NCBI GenBank assembly: GCA_033297205.1
Contig: MU859094.1
Coordinates: 63,801 to 127,800 of the forward strand
Direction: 5' to 3'
DNA from: Pseudoneurospora amorphoporcata
Taxonomy: Eukaryota; Ascomycota; Sordariomycetes; Sordariales; Sordariaceae
DNA: 64,000 bases
Positions 22,501 to 31,368 of this stretch are shown here, one piece after another (position 1 is the stretch's first letter; each line of letters starts with the position of its first letter). Both the position numbers and the translations under genes were made by a program. A model generated the notes under the pieces. That model saw only the letters and a program-made list of their open reading frames with translations. It searched no databases and was not told where the DNA came from.

Positions 22501-23166
22501 TCTTCCCACCTCTCGCCCTCCCCTTCATCATGGACATCCATTACCGCGCGCCCACCCACCGAATCCGAATTCGCCTCGGCGCTCACCAACTCGGACATTC
22601 TGTTATATTTCGGCCACGGCTCCGGCGCGCAATACATCCGCGGCCGCACCATCCGTCGCCTCTCCCCGCGCTGCCGCGCCACTGTTCTGCTGATGGGCTG
22701 CTCCTCGGCCAAGCTGAACGAGGCCGGCGAGGGGTTCGAGGTGTACGGCCCGGCGTGGAATTACATGATGGCGGGGGCGCCCGCCGTGGTCGGGACGTTG
22801 TGGGATGTTACGGATCGGGATATTGATCGGTTTACGGGGACGGTTTTGGAGGGGTGGGGGCTTTTGGGGGAAGGGGTTTTTAGTGAGACGGAGGGGAAGA
22901 GGGAGAGGGAGAAGATGAGGAGGAGGAGGAAGGGCATGGAATTGGACAAGGACTACAAGGGAAATGATTTGGACAACATTGTGGGAGGTGTGGATGAGAA
23001 GGAAATAATAGCTGGGGATGGAGAGGGAGAGAAGAAGAAGAAGGGGAAGCAGAGAAAGAAGAGCTTGGTAGAAGCGGTGGCGAAAGCGAGAGGAGCGTGT
23101 CGGTTTCGATATGTCACTGCGGCTGCTATTGCTGTTTACGGTATTCCTGTTTATCTTCGGGAATGA
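16579..23166 (+). CDS. Separase (separin), sister-chromatid cohesion protease
   Basis: A single uninterrupted frame of 2195 codons from the ATG at 16579. The N-terminal ~1500 residues are helical repeats (TPR/HEAT-like, e.g. the stretch around EQAQKIANSANSEILKAG) with a Ser/Thr/Pro-rich opening. The C-terminal protease domain holds the caspase-like dyad: His in YFGHGSGAQYI (residue ~2013) and Cys in LLMGCSSAKL (residue ~2041), followed by GAPAVVGTLWDVTD. The end (VAKARGACRFRY, YGIPVYLRE) is the conserved separase C-terminus. Separase cleaves the kleisin subunit of cohesin at anaphase onset once securin is destroyed by the APC. The APC subunit Cdc27 is encoded 23 kb to the right, probably by chance. 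A Lys/Glu-rich insertion (around 22870-23070) precedes the last motif. The length is typical for fungal separases. Confidence 0.95.
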   Translation: MDTTHSQADAVRSAVSSVTTCTPTITALLKSLLLPKDDATAASETATTTTTTKTASTARPRSRSNNTTNKKKDDGLSPKEKATLATHVVNGTLRALSDYAKNPPTTARPPTPTKRPAAQEEELSRSATTRNPLQRCSSTNSTPLSPLQPRALNRVTTSPALSKRSLSPARAPKHDMNLLATVECARVALGTLRQLHTSSKLTLPELQLETGMSSLIARLITLGLHDQALKELRILKKRLETPSSSTTTTTTTTKKPTKTTATEPSKTAAQVYTEMLDFGQVRSSGPALALVITTQIQALRLLSANKKPNAIEAIIPLLRQDHSSSPTSLLLRSATEKGADVAKIARQMETLAQCMISLTPSASSKDDTLSIEPRLSISPVSAIELQAFALETRLQWWKVAKHNGDAEKDIIMPLSRYMGAFVRRSQESGRSCYATCLSVFTRVRSQLDTYGAPLSEASRTPLSQIYQVLAVLAREAGKLADAVSWAAKLKDGIDPKVDSVAKICSISAQLLSLQLKDPVKYCHDNQLLVEVVAGLSGPLRGDSSDLDELLNNVCSVRRAAMQLLLSLIKKENDGFADFTSNCRESLESFVLQCPRFCLRWLGKPPEPKSSTKDYLRYEQRRQLLLQSIQHTLDSSFIIVKTRLEEKRLAWDFMDSILNDCLLLLEYIGDMGAAGSQSMYHVKISHFYYLQYNVLRQQATDPKDAAPLRALRRSIDCVKHRSTAEKDKAQLILKLERMAELARTLGRSEQALATLQTIRTSMLDDGILASVAGALATDSPLIVWQRDEKAETLSRALVAIAKMEHVFMDWTVDLPEAEQAAGLEHRLHYILLGGNPTMSGRKREEEITLEHPVVDALLRIYIPTRYPIRRLRVLLALLSSAIGNQRKVPELLAITRDATQVEPDNLGEDAGLARFVPHMGAFYHSITALSDGYSDLGAVQRCLETWKSIVKSCQTKTDVERSIDDIPCLLDHLQAMADFLRLSGHDNMVAMVLELTTDIAKLADGPRLEDIIQHASTLALQYTNLGQSIKAEQAFTETLQYLKKQADLPGDAVATFHLSWTEHFIAVGDLTQAEYHLSQARAAVEAEAVPGKVSRARRKYLVAYASYLHSLVTQERGESHHALVYARESVRCIFQDWVKVEQQLAAAKSSARSSTDDSDMFNTDDATCDLSATGKETPYLGPESWKLALTLYRNTLRLSSIYAHLGMFQETMYYAEQAQKIANSANSEILKAGCATWMGSVYVKATNIPKAMEMLQEAANLLPEESNSYSSAVLACQIGAMCLDLKSFEGAEAMIGRAEAIWETLMEVSAAASVSVAGEKAEGEEKGMAMKGIKGPGGVRQPPKPVKTVHSRPGLVARPKTAAPVSAPQPVEDAQLSKLRAAIMVQKATAKLAKKDWNSALAMLDGVKTRSKKSLSAIISDEQMIMASCLLGMSMEQMAHDPVFSVIHDSTISYPAVSDSHGKDRVSGGHQAVLQERKRAATKDTTDQEKAEYVDNLRQAQQSLLEAHAVATVCGDSSLIHKISVMLQNVGLLLSATASSGKARASAPSGHTAYSVELGRNLTWRRERKALTLEKNGPKTDAYSWPNFTDLPVEPMGRMSLGFSLDLQKFQRDYIDIIPKPWSVVSISLSDNKHDLCITKLQAGCTPFVLRLPLDRASSRDADNEVFNYQQGRAELLEIIRLANETCHDARDFSVKGAKTAWWADREALDNRMKDLLTNIEQIWLGGFRGIFSQHQTQGGKRNELMNKFGATFENMLDKYLPSRRQVHHRGKNAAGGGQEPRSEKVTVDPRILELFIGLGNNASDQQNVDLDEELTDLLYFVVDILQFHGERNAYDEIDFDSMVVEMLDALHAYHAAVNELDGGSDEHAHTILMLDKALHVFPWESLPCLQNLAVSRMPSLGCLRRTILDMKPSRPSHPAKEEDGDSIMLDADSIPTGTVSTLPQGHHASSTGGTYILNPSSDLLTTQKTFAPLLSSHLSPSPSSWTSITARPPTESEFASALTNSDILLYFGHGSGAQYIRGRTIRRLSPRCRATVLLMGCSSAKLNEAGEGFEVYGPAWNYMMAGAPAVVGTLWDVTDRDIDRFTGTVLEGWGLLGEGVFSETEGKREREKMRRRRKGMELDKDYKGNDLDNIVGGVDEKEIIAGDGEGEKKKKGKQRKKSLVEAVAKARGACRFRYVTAAAIAVYGIPVYLRE

Positions 23167-23973
23167 GGGGAAGACGGGAAAAGAAAAGAAAGCTGTTTTG
23201 GGGAGGTTGATTAGGAAAGCGATATTGGTATGGAAAAAGGCTGCGGTTAGGTTGTTTTCTTTGTCTCTTAGAAAGAACGAGGGTGGGTGGGCTTTAGCTT
23301 GTTTAGCTTGTTTTGTTTCGTTTTGCTTTTTGCTTTGGTTCCTTTATGGATTTTGATAACGTACGTGCATGAGTTGGGTTGCTTTTAGCTAGGTAGCTTT
23401 GATGAGCCTTGTATAGCCTGCGCGGCGCGGTGCAGTGCGGTGTTTTGGGTTGCAATTGTTCGGTTTATAGAGCAGAGAGATATGATTATGATGAGAAATG
23501 GTATGTATGGTATGGGAATGAATATTATGACTTACCTTGGTTGTTTGTGTCTTCTTGCTATGCTGGTGTGACTGTTATGCTTCAAATTACACGTATGCAT
23601 GTATGGGCTTGGGGCACGGGTATTGATTGCACAAATGCGCGCGAGTGAAGAAGGTCCATCCATGTCAATGTCGCGACGCTTAGTCTAGAGAATGGGGAGC
23701 AAAAATGATGAGTGCAATCGTAATATGTACGTGTGTTATATGCAGTACGTAGTAGGTATGTATGTCCATCGACAAAGTCAAGTATTTACAGAAGAATCGA
23801 AGGTCTTTCTCTCACTCCACATCTCAAGACACACCTTACATATCGAGAAGGATGTCTGTCTGTCCATCATCGCCGAGACCCGTCCCATCAACCAACCAAC
23901 CAGCCACCAACTTACTTCTTCTCACAACCCCCTTTCTCTTCTTCTACTCTACTTACTCCCCACTGAGACACCT
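23167..23973. other. Convergent intergenic region
   Basis: This carries the 3' flanks of separase and cellobiose dehydrogenase. It is AT- and TATG-rich around 23480-23620. No gene is supported. Confidence 0.4.
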
Positions 23974-24401
23974 CTAGAGGCACTGCCAATAATAATCATT
24001 CTGCCTCTGGCACGTATACGGCGCCGCGCAAAGCTGACTGCCATTATACGTCAACCCGCCGCACTGGCCCCACCTGGCCACCGCCGCGTTTGCGGGTTGC
24101 GCGAGGATCTTGGAGGCCGCATGTTCGGCGGCAATGACGATGTACGAGGTAGGGTTGGTGGTGGGCACACCGGGGAAAATCGAGGCGTCAACGATGTACA
24201 GGTTGTCGGTGCCCCAGACGCGCGTGTTCGTGTCGACGACCGAAGAGCCGCCGTTGCGGCCGTCGTCGGTGCCGATCTTGTTGGTGCCCATCCAGTGGTT
24301 GGAGCGGCGGGATTGGTAGGTTACTGGTTGCTGTGAGGAGGGGGAATGGTGCGGTTAGTTATGGGCGCGAAAGAAAAGGGGAAGGGGAAGGAGGGAGAAA
24401 G

Positions 24402-24444
<43 letters not shown>

Positions 24445-26689
24445 CACCTTGTCAACATAATCAGCAGCCGACTGGCCGGGGCTAGGATAAGCCCAAGTGA
24501 GGCCCTTGACGTTGGCAAGAGCCTTCTGGAGGTTAGCGATACCCTGGACGACAGCCGCCTTGTCGTTGGCGTCCTTGAGGTACGGCACGTCAGAGACGAC
24601 GGTGTTGAGGGTAGGACTGAGGGTCATGCGGCCGCGCGAGGTGGCGCCGCGGCCGAGGTACTGGCTCATGGTCATGGCGTAGCCGTTGGGGGTCTCGAAG
24701 CTGCCCTCGACGCGGGCGGTCCACTGCAGCTGACGGACGATGCCGTCGGCGCCCGTGATCTCCTCCCAGAACATGGGGCCGATGTTGGGCGCGGCCTGGG
24801 CGAGGATGCCCGAGCGGCCGTTCAGGTACAGATTCTTGTCGGTGGTGTTGGGGTTGGTCCAGGCCTCGTAGAAGTCGTAGAAGGTGACGTTGTTGTGCTG
24901 GATCACGGTGTCGGTGTTGAGATGGTCGTCCAGGTTGTTGCCGACGGGCAGGTTGATCCAGGACGAGTTGCTGATCATGGTAGGGCCGTCGGCGGAGGCC
25001 TTGACGATTTCGAGCTGGTCCTTGGGGCCAATGCCGGAGCGCATGAGGATCTTGGCGCTGCCGAAGGTGCCGGCGGAGAGGACCACGCGGCCGGTGACGG
25101 AGGTGACGGGGATGATACCGGAGTAGCCGCCGTTGCGGAATGCCTCGACCTCGACACCGGTGATGTGGCCACCCTGACGGATGACACGCTTGACAGCGGT
25201 GTTGAGCCACAGCTTGAAGTTGCTGCGCTTCTTTGCGCTGACGAGATAGGTAGCCAGAGGACCGCCACGCTGGCCGCCGATGTACATGTAAGGGGTATGG
25301 GCGTAGGTGCGGTTCTTCTGGTCGTTGTCCTTGAGGGCATCGACCTCCTTCCAGCCACCCGCCTTGAGGCCGCTAGCAAGAACGTCGAAACCCTGCTGGA
25401 GGTAGCGCTTTCCATCCTGAGAGGGGGTGCTGGTACCCGGAATGCGGGCGAGGGCTCTGCTGGTGGCACCGGCAACATCGCTGGCCTTCCAGCCAGAGGG
25501 GAAGAGGTAATCCCAGTCCTTGGTGTAGGGCTTGTACCAGAGACCGGCGTTGATGGCAGTACCACCGCCGAGCAAGCAGCCGGCCATCTGATCGGTATCG
25601 GAGCAGGCAATGCCTTCAGAGTCGACCCAGATCTGGTTGCAAAGACCGGGGACATCGAAGCGGGTAAGGGAAGTACCCGACAGCCACGCGGGCTTCAGGG
25701 TACCGCCATGCTCACCAGTGGAAGCGAAGCCCTTCTCAATGAGCAGCACGCTCTTTCCGGACTCACTAAGCTTGTCAGCGACGGGAATACCACCAGCACC
25801 GCCACCAACAACAATGTAGTCGAAGGAAACGCCAGTGGGGACCGGAGTCGAGACAATGGAGGTTGTGGTGGGACCAGCGCACGAACCGGTAACGGTCTTG
25901 GTGGCCTTGGCGGCCCAGGCAGTATAAGAGGGGTTGGCGATGTTGCTGTCGAAGGCAGCATACCACTGACCCATACCGTTGTCGTGTTGGTTGAGAGTGA
26001 TCTGGGTAGGGCAAGTTGGGTTGCCGGGAGAGGGGAAGGCTTGGACCCAACCGAACTGGGTACCCTTTGCGCTGGTAGTAATGCCGCCGGTAACACCCTC
26101 CTGATTCCACGACAAGCAGTTCTGGCACCTGAAGACAAGGGTAAAGTGGGTAGCGTTCACACTGGACGCAATCTGAGTGATCTTGGCGTCACCTGCGTAG
26201 TTCTTGGGCATGGCGTAACCCGTGGCGAACTGGAGAGCGGTGTAAACTTCTCCGCCAGCGGGCCAGGCGGTGATGAGTAGACTGTTCGTCATGGCGCCTC
26301 TGAGAGAAACACCGCACCAACCGCTGTTGGCACCATTCTTGGCCGAGGAGCATTCCTGATCATAGAGGTCAGTACAGGAGGGTAGTTCTTTGCCATTCAC
26401 TAGACATACCAGGTAGCCGATGAACTCGTTCGCGTCGGTTGTAAGAGCATTCGACGGCAGAGCCATACCAAGCCTGAAGCCACCTTGGGTCTGGGCGGTA
26501 GAAGCATTCCAGGTGTTGAAGACAATGCCGGTCCCAGGGTGAGTGAAGGTGGTGGGGAGGGTTTGGGCAAAGGCAGACGGCAGCACTGGGAATCATAACG
26601 TCAGTAACAGTGTAAGTGATTCGTGGTGCCGGTGTCGACTTACATGAAGCCACCGCCGCCAGGCCGCTGAGAATCCCGGTGATCCTCAT
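23974..26689 (-). CDS. cdh-1: Cellobiose dehydrogenase with C-terminal CBM1
   Basis: Four minus-strand exons, 26644-26689, 26410-26585, 24448-26355 and 23974-24330, join in frame to 828 aa. A signal peptide ([15 protein letters not shown]...AFAQ) directs secretion. A b-type cytochrome domain of about 200 residues follows, then a Thr/Pro linker. The GMC flavoprotein domain begins at [14 protein letters not shown] (FAD site) and ends with the [11 protein letters not shown] and TNPTSYIV segments that carry the catalytic His and Asn. The last ~35 residues ([12 protein letters not shown] ... YYWQCL) are a type 1 cellulose-binding module with its four cysteines. The enzyme oxidises cellobiose and passes electrons through its haem to lytic polysaccharide monooxygenases during cellulose breakdown. 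The intron at 26356-26409 is 54 nt, a multiple of three without stops, so reading through it would add 18 residues. The intron at 24331-24447 contains an A38 tract. Confidence 0.97.
24404..24441 (-). repeat. Homopolymer of 38 A (poly-T on the sense strand) in a CDH intron
   Basis: In the CDH sense direction the donor GTGAGC is followed at once by T38. Conceptual read-through would give an artificial polyphenylalanine tail. Confidence 0.95.
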
Positions 26690-27768
26690 CTTGCACAGTG
26701 AGTTGTATGAGACACTGCCGGTGCGCGAGGGGGATGAAGAGAAGACAGTGAAGACGGAGGGTTCCATGGGCTCTCTATATACAGACACTACAGTCTAAGA
26801 GAGTGAAAGTTCTGGTAGGTGGGAAAGGACGGTAACCCTGTCCGTAACTGCGGCTTTGGATGTAACTCTACACCACGCATCACGGCATGGCTTAATGGGT
26901 AGCATCTTGAGGTAACATGGACGAAGCCAAGATCTGGAAGTCTAACCCGAGTTTGACGGATGGAAGTCCCGATAGGTAGAGGCCAAAAGAGGTGTTCCGG
27001 CAATGATTATCCAAGCGGCGGCTATAAGACAAGGCCCAGTGTGTCTGTTCTGGGATAACCTCCGTCCAGCCTGCATCGGGCATAGTTGGTGATGGTTTTG
27101 GGTGTAGTCGGCCGCGGAGGATGTGAAGGTGCTGACTCCGGTTCAAGGCCAACCCCGCGCGTCTTTGCAACCTTGAAAGCATGTTGGTGACCAAGCGAAG
27201 GACCCAGGTTCCTGGATTGAGCCTCCCGCCGTGCCGTACGCCATTTCCCAAAAAGATACGGGGTGTGGCCTCCGGACCGCGACGACGTCCGCCTTCCCGA
27301 CCGGCGGCTACCCATTAGCGGCCGCTGAGTGGTCACTAGACCTTCTCTGCCCTGACCATCCTGGCATTACAGTCCTCGTCGAATTCGTTGCCCAAAACCG
27401 GAAAGATGGGCAGCGTATCATCGAGTTTGATATTGCCAGGTCCTTCAGGCCCTTTTCACCTTCTTCGAAGAGGGCATCGAGGCATCAACGATCAAGACTT
27501 GAAAAAGGATCGACTTCGCAGCTCATCACCAACTTGGCGACCAGAGGATTCCTTGTTTTAAGAGAAGAGGGCAGATGAGAAGAGAGCGAAAAAAAGAGAA
27601 AAAAGGCGAATTTGAGTTGCATAAGAAATCGGTGGGTGCAAGCAAGTAAGCAAGTGTTGTTGTTTTGAGCAAGATGGTTACAAGCTGCCAAAGAAATGCA
27701 GCATGGGTGTTGTTGTGAACTTGGGGCGCGAGGTGGATGCAAAAGCGAAAAAAGGGCAAAAATTGAAG
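26690..27768. other. Intergenic region with the CDH promoter
   Basis: This 1.1 kb stretch upstream of the CDH start should hold its inducible promoter. I could not point to a specific binding site with confidence. No gene is seen. The T5 Pol III stop of tRNA-Arg is at the right end. Confidence 0.4.
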
Positions 27769-27841
27769 CGACCCACACGCGACTCGAACGCGCAATCTTC
27801 AGAGCCGAAATCTGACGCCTTAGCCATTAGGCCAATGGGCC
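27769..27841 (-). tRNA. tRNA-Arg (TCG)
   Basis: A 73-nt cloverleaf without intron on the minus strand. It has acceptor GGCCCAT/GTGGGTC, D stem GCC/GGC with a TAATGGCTAA loop, anticodon stem TCAGA/TCTGA around the loop TTTCGGC (anticodon TCG), and T arm GCGCG-TTCGAGT-CGCGT. A T5 run follows within 12 nt as the Pol III terminator. Confidence 0.93.
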
Positions 27842-28405
27842 CTCGCTTTCTTGAAAATCGACCCATGAAACAGTGTCTAAGAAGGGATAGCCTGGCAGGT
27901 GCACAACCATGAGACACCCCAAACACAGCGGACATGTGCTCTCTTACAACTTCAACCACTCCCCCTCTTTTGTTTCCCTTTTCTTCCAGCTTTCTTTCCC
28001 AACGTTCTTCTCTCGTCAACCTTAGTTACTGTCTCTCCAGTCTGGTTATTAGCAGTACGGTATTGTTCACCAAGAATTTCATGACCATTGCCTTGTCAAC
28101 TGTGCGCCCTCCTTGAAGATCATGTGCTGTTTCAAGAAAACATGACTCCCTTGTCTACTGGACCCCCCACTTGCCGTCGGGTGTTCCTGGAATCGAAGCT
28201 TAACTGGACTGCGCCTCCGTCCACAGACAATGGAAATGGACGAATTCAGGTTTCCGTGATTCCCGCGTCATTGCTATTGTCCGCATGTTCCTCCAATTCA
28301 CACAACTTTTTGCAAGTTGGGTACAACCATCATCGTCCTCAGTTTGCATTCGCTTGAGAAATGCATACTGCTGAAGCGCGGACTTGAACGCATTGGTTTG
28401 TCAAA
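27842..28405. other. Intergenic region
   Basis: Upstream flank of tRNA-Arg (-) and promoter of the dioxygenase gene (+). A CT-rich tract at about 27950-28015 is the only visible feature. Confidence 0.4.
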
Positions 28406-29347
28406 ATGCTGTCTTATGCAGTCGCTTTACTCGGCATTCTCGTTGTCTTCAACAGCCCCATCAACAACCTTTTATTCTCCGGTATAAACCAGAACCAATG
28501 TCCCGGCCAGATCCCCCAGCTCCGTCGGATCCCGCTTCCCAAAGTCACCCTTAAAGAGGACCTAATCGCATTAGAAGGCAACTCGTCGTTACAATGCGTG
28601 CCCCACACTCCGGCTCCTGTGGTCCATGTTTACTCGAGGGAACCACTGGTCCTCTACATCGAGAACTTCCTAAGCCTTGACGAGCGACACCACTTGCTTG
28701 ACACCAGGTGAGCTTATCGAGAACTATCTGCCAACAATCCTGTCACTAACATAACCAGTGAACCTCTCTTCAGACCCTCGACGACTACCAACAATGGTGG
28801 CCAAACTACCCATCGCAACACCACAATCCGTGACTCTGAAGTGGCCATGGTTCCCCGTACCGACAGCGTACGATGCATCGAGAACCGTGCCCGCGAGATC
28901 CAAGGCTGGAGGGACGACGTCTTCATCGAGAGACTGCGCACCCAGCGGTACCGCCCAGGCGGCCATTACAACCACCACTTTGACTGGAGCTCAAACCGTG
29001 GCGGTTGGGGCCGTGTCAGTAGCTTCATGGTCTGGGTCGATAATGGCAATGGCAGCCTCGTGGGTGGTGGAACTGAGTTCCCCAGGATGAAGAGGCGGAA
29101 GGATCCCAGATGGTGTGCTTTTGTTGAATGTCCTGGGAAGGCCGCTAGGGGAGATGATGAACAGGGACAAAAGCCCGATGACTTGGGTGTGACCTTCAAA
29201 GTTATCCCGGGCAATGCTGTCTACTGGGAGAACTTCCGGTCGGATGGCACCGGTAGAGGATGGGATGAGGTGTGGCATGCTGGCTTGCCAGTCAAGAAGG
29301 GGGTTAAAGTTGGGTTGAATATTTGGAGTACGGGATATATCGAATGA
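28406..29347 (+). CDS. Prolyl 4-hydroxylase alpha-like 2-oxoglutarate/Fe(II) dioxygenase
   Basis: Two exons, 28406-28707 and 28759-29347, join in frame to 296 aa. The ATG at 28406 starts a hydrophobic N-terminal segment (LSYAVALLGILVVF), probably a signal anchor for the ER or Golgi. The catalytic core contains YRPGGHYNHHFDW, giving the HxD iron pair. It continues with NGSLVGGGTEFP and ends in WHAGLPVKKGVKVGLNIW, with the distal His and the 2-oxoglutarate-binding Lys. These match the P4Hc family, which hydroxylates proline in peptides. Filamentous fungi have several such small membrane-anchored or secreted members whose substrates are mostly unknown. The size is about half that of animal collagen prolyl hydroxylase, as usual for the fungal group. 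Confidence 0.85.
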
Positions 29348-29634
29348 TCCAAGGTTACCAGAGCCACGGACGTCTAGGAAGGTCATGATGCATTTTTCGA
29401 GTTGACGATAAATATACGCCACAACAAACAGCCTGATCACACATGACCACGATTCTCGACGACAGCCTCGTTTGCATTTCTAAGTGATTGACACAGGCCG
29501 CACAACCGTTCCATCATCGTCATGGCGCATCACAATACCGAAGTGTTTGTGACCAACGGCTCGTTAGCCTACCAAAAAGACAATCTGAGCAACAAAAGAA
29601 AAACAAAAAAAAAAAAAAGAAGAAGAAAAAAGTG

Positions 29635-29728
29635 TGGTCCGTACCGGACTCAAACCGGTATCTTCCTAAAGGGCGTACCCGAAGTGTATCTTGCACTCCA
29701 GGAATGTTGCTCATTACACCAACGAACC
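29635..29728 (-). tRNA. tRNA-like gene with an intron, isotype uncertain (possibly Cys)
   Basis: On the minus strand a 7-bp acceptor (GGTTCGT/ACGGACC), a D stem GTGT/ACAT and a T arm ACCGG-TTTGAGT-CCGGT form a recognisable tRNA frame, with TTTTTT right after the 3' end as the Pol III stop. The anticodon arm is odd. TTCCTGGAG pairs with CTTTAGGAA over nine base pairs, and the interval contains TGCA and a GGG-TACG-CCC hairpin, consistent with an intron of ~19 nt. If spliced at 37/38 the anticodon would be GCA (Cys). The D loop lacks the usual GG, so it may also be a decayed tRNA. Confidence 0.55.
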
Positions 29729-31368
29729 ACGGGAAGGTTGCCAGAAAAGATTGCTTATATACCCCCAAGGAAGTTCGGATGACGCGGGGTAGGCAGAAGG
29801 GAGAGGCGGCGGAAGCGGCGGGCAGGCACCACCGTCGTCGCTTTGGAATCACATGAGCCTCCCTCTGATGTCCGACGATACACTGCTTGTAGTTGTTATT
29901 AGGTGGGCTTCGCTAGCCCAGGCCTCCAGCCCAAATGTTTGACAGCGCACCGTATTGCTAATCGCGGCAGAGCTTCTTTCCACGACCATCCATCATATTT
30001 CGGTCGTCAGTAGGCGACCATGAGGCTCGACATATTTCCCAAGGCTTTGTACCCGGAGCATGGGTATCACACAAGGTCACCTTTCCATGGTCGAGAAATT
30101 GCTTAACTTGTGACAACAGTCCATGAACCTTGGAAGCGAATACTTCTTGAAGTTAAACACCACTCATGCTGATGCAGTGACCCTCCGCATCTGGACGACT
30201 AGAAATCTGTCGTGCCGCCCACTTCGGCCAGTGGCACCACGCAGCGACACATGTTTGAAGGAAGTCAACCCTGGAAGACAACGTGGCATTCATGCAAGTG
30301 TTGGAACCGAGGCCGAAACACAAAATGAAGCATAACTCAGTGAATATTCAACCTGAACGGCCGGCGGTATCACAACATGCCGTACCGTCAGCAAGGCAAC
30401 TACCCGGAACCCGGAGACGAGGTGGACTTGGAACTGTCGCACGACATGCAATTCACGATTCGAGTCCGTCTCTTTCCGAGACCGGCGTCAGCGCATGGAT
30501 CTTCCTTAACCCAGAGTCAAAAAAAAATGTCCAAGAGAGCGAGTAGTACAATCTAACCCTGGTTTGTTTGTTAGTCCGGTACAAAAAACGCCCATTTCCA
30601 CTCTCGAACTACTAAAAGTAGAAAAGAATTCAGGCTTCCAGCGGACGGGTGCCGCAAGAGGGGACTGCTCTCTTATATCTTTTTGTCTTGGAGGCCTTAA
30701 ATGAAGATGGGAAGAGGCATAAGAGGCTTCTGTGGCGTTTTTAACCCTTGCCATTGTCCCATGATGCTTCAAACGGAGGCCAGTTTCTCTTTTTGAAGGC
30801 CAATGAGAGCTCCAATTCTCCCCTACTCAACCCTTGCCCGAAGAACCAAACTATCAAACAAACCAGTATTGAATTGTACAGCGTGGCCTTCGACTCAACT
30901 GCAGACCTATAGCTATTTACAGGGAAGAGACCAAGATAGAAATCGCACACTTCGTTGACCTTGAACCCCCTCACTGGATAGGTATTCCACAGAGAAAGAA
31001 GACAAAAGATAATCATGAGGAGAAGAAGTCGTGGGGGAAACATAACGAGCAGAACAAAAGGAGAGATACCACCCAAAAAAAAAAGAAAAGGTTCGAGCTC
31101 GTGAAGCACACACCATCACGTAGACACTGGCCTTATTTCCTCTTGCCAACCCAAACCTTTTTCTCTCACGCCAGCCCATCAACCAGCATCATCATCATCA
31201 TCATCAACGACAAAACTCTTATTTAGAGGTAACAACTCACTTTGAGCCATCGCGTTCCTGCTAGCCCCTCCCTCCCTTTGACCATTCACTCTCGGACTTT
31301 CCTCCTATTATCATTATCCCTCTGGTGTCCGCTGCTTTTAACTTCAAAATGGGCCATGACGGTCATGA
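29729..31368. other. Intergenic region, 1.6 kb
   Basis: This lies between the tRNA-like gene and the 3' end of the proline-rich gene. I see an ATC/CAT triplet repeat at about 31187-31206 and short A runs near 31075. A minus-strand ORF at 30741-31109 has a hydrophobic but unfamiliar translation and most likely is 3' untranslated sequence. Confidence 0.4.

Noticed and set aside
24355..24440. Extension of the CDH frame through polyphenylalanine
   Set aside because: This is read-through of a T38 intron tract; proper splicing joins the CBM1 exon and gives the expected family length.
24895..26280. Plus-strand ORF of 461 codons antisense to the CDH flavin domain
   Set aside because: It is a GC-rich shadow of a certain gene; its translation is Gly/Ala/Val low complexity without motifs.
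30741..31109. Minus-strand hydrophobic ORF
   Set aside because: It lies in the expected 3' untranslated region of the proline-rich gene and lacks conserved features.
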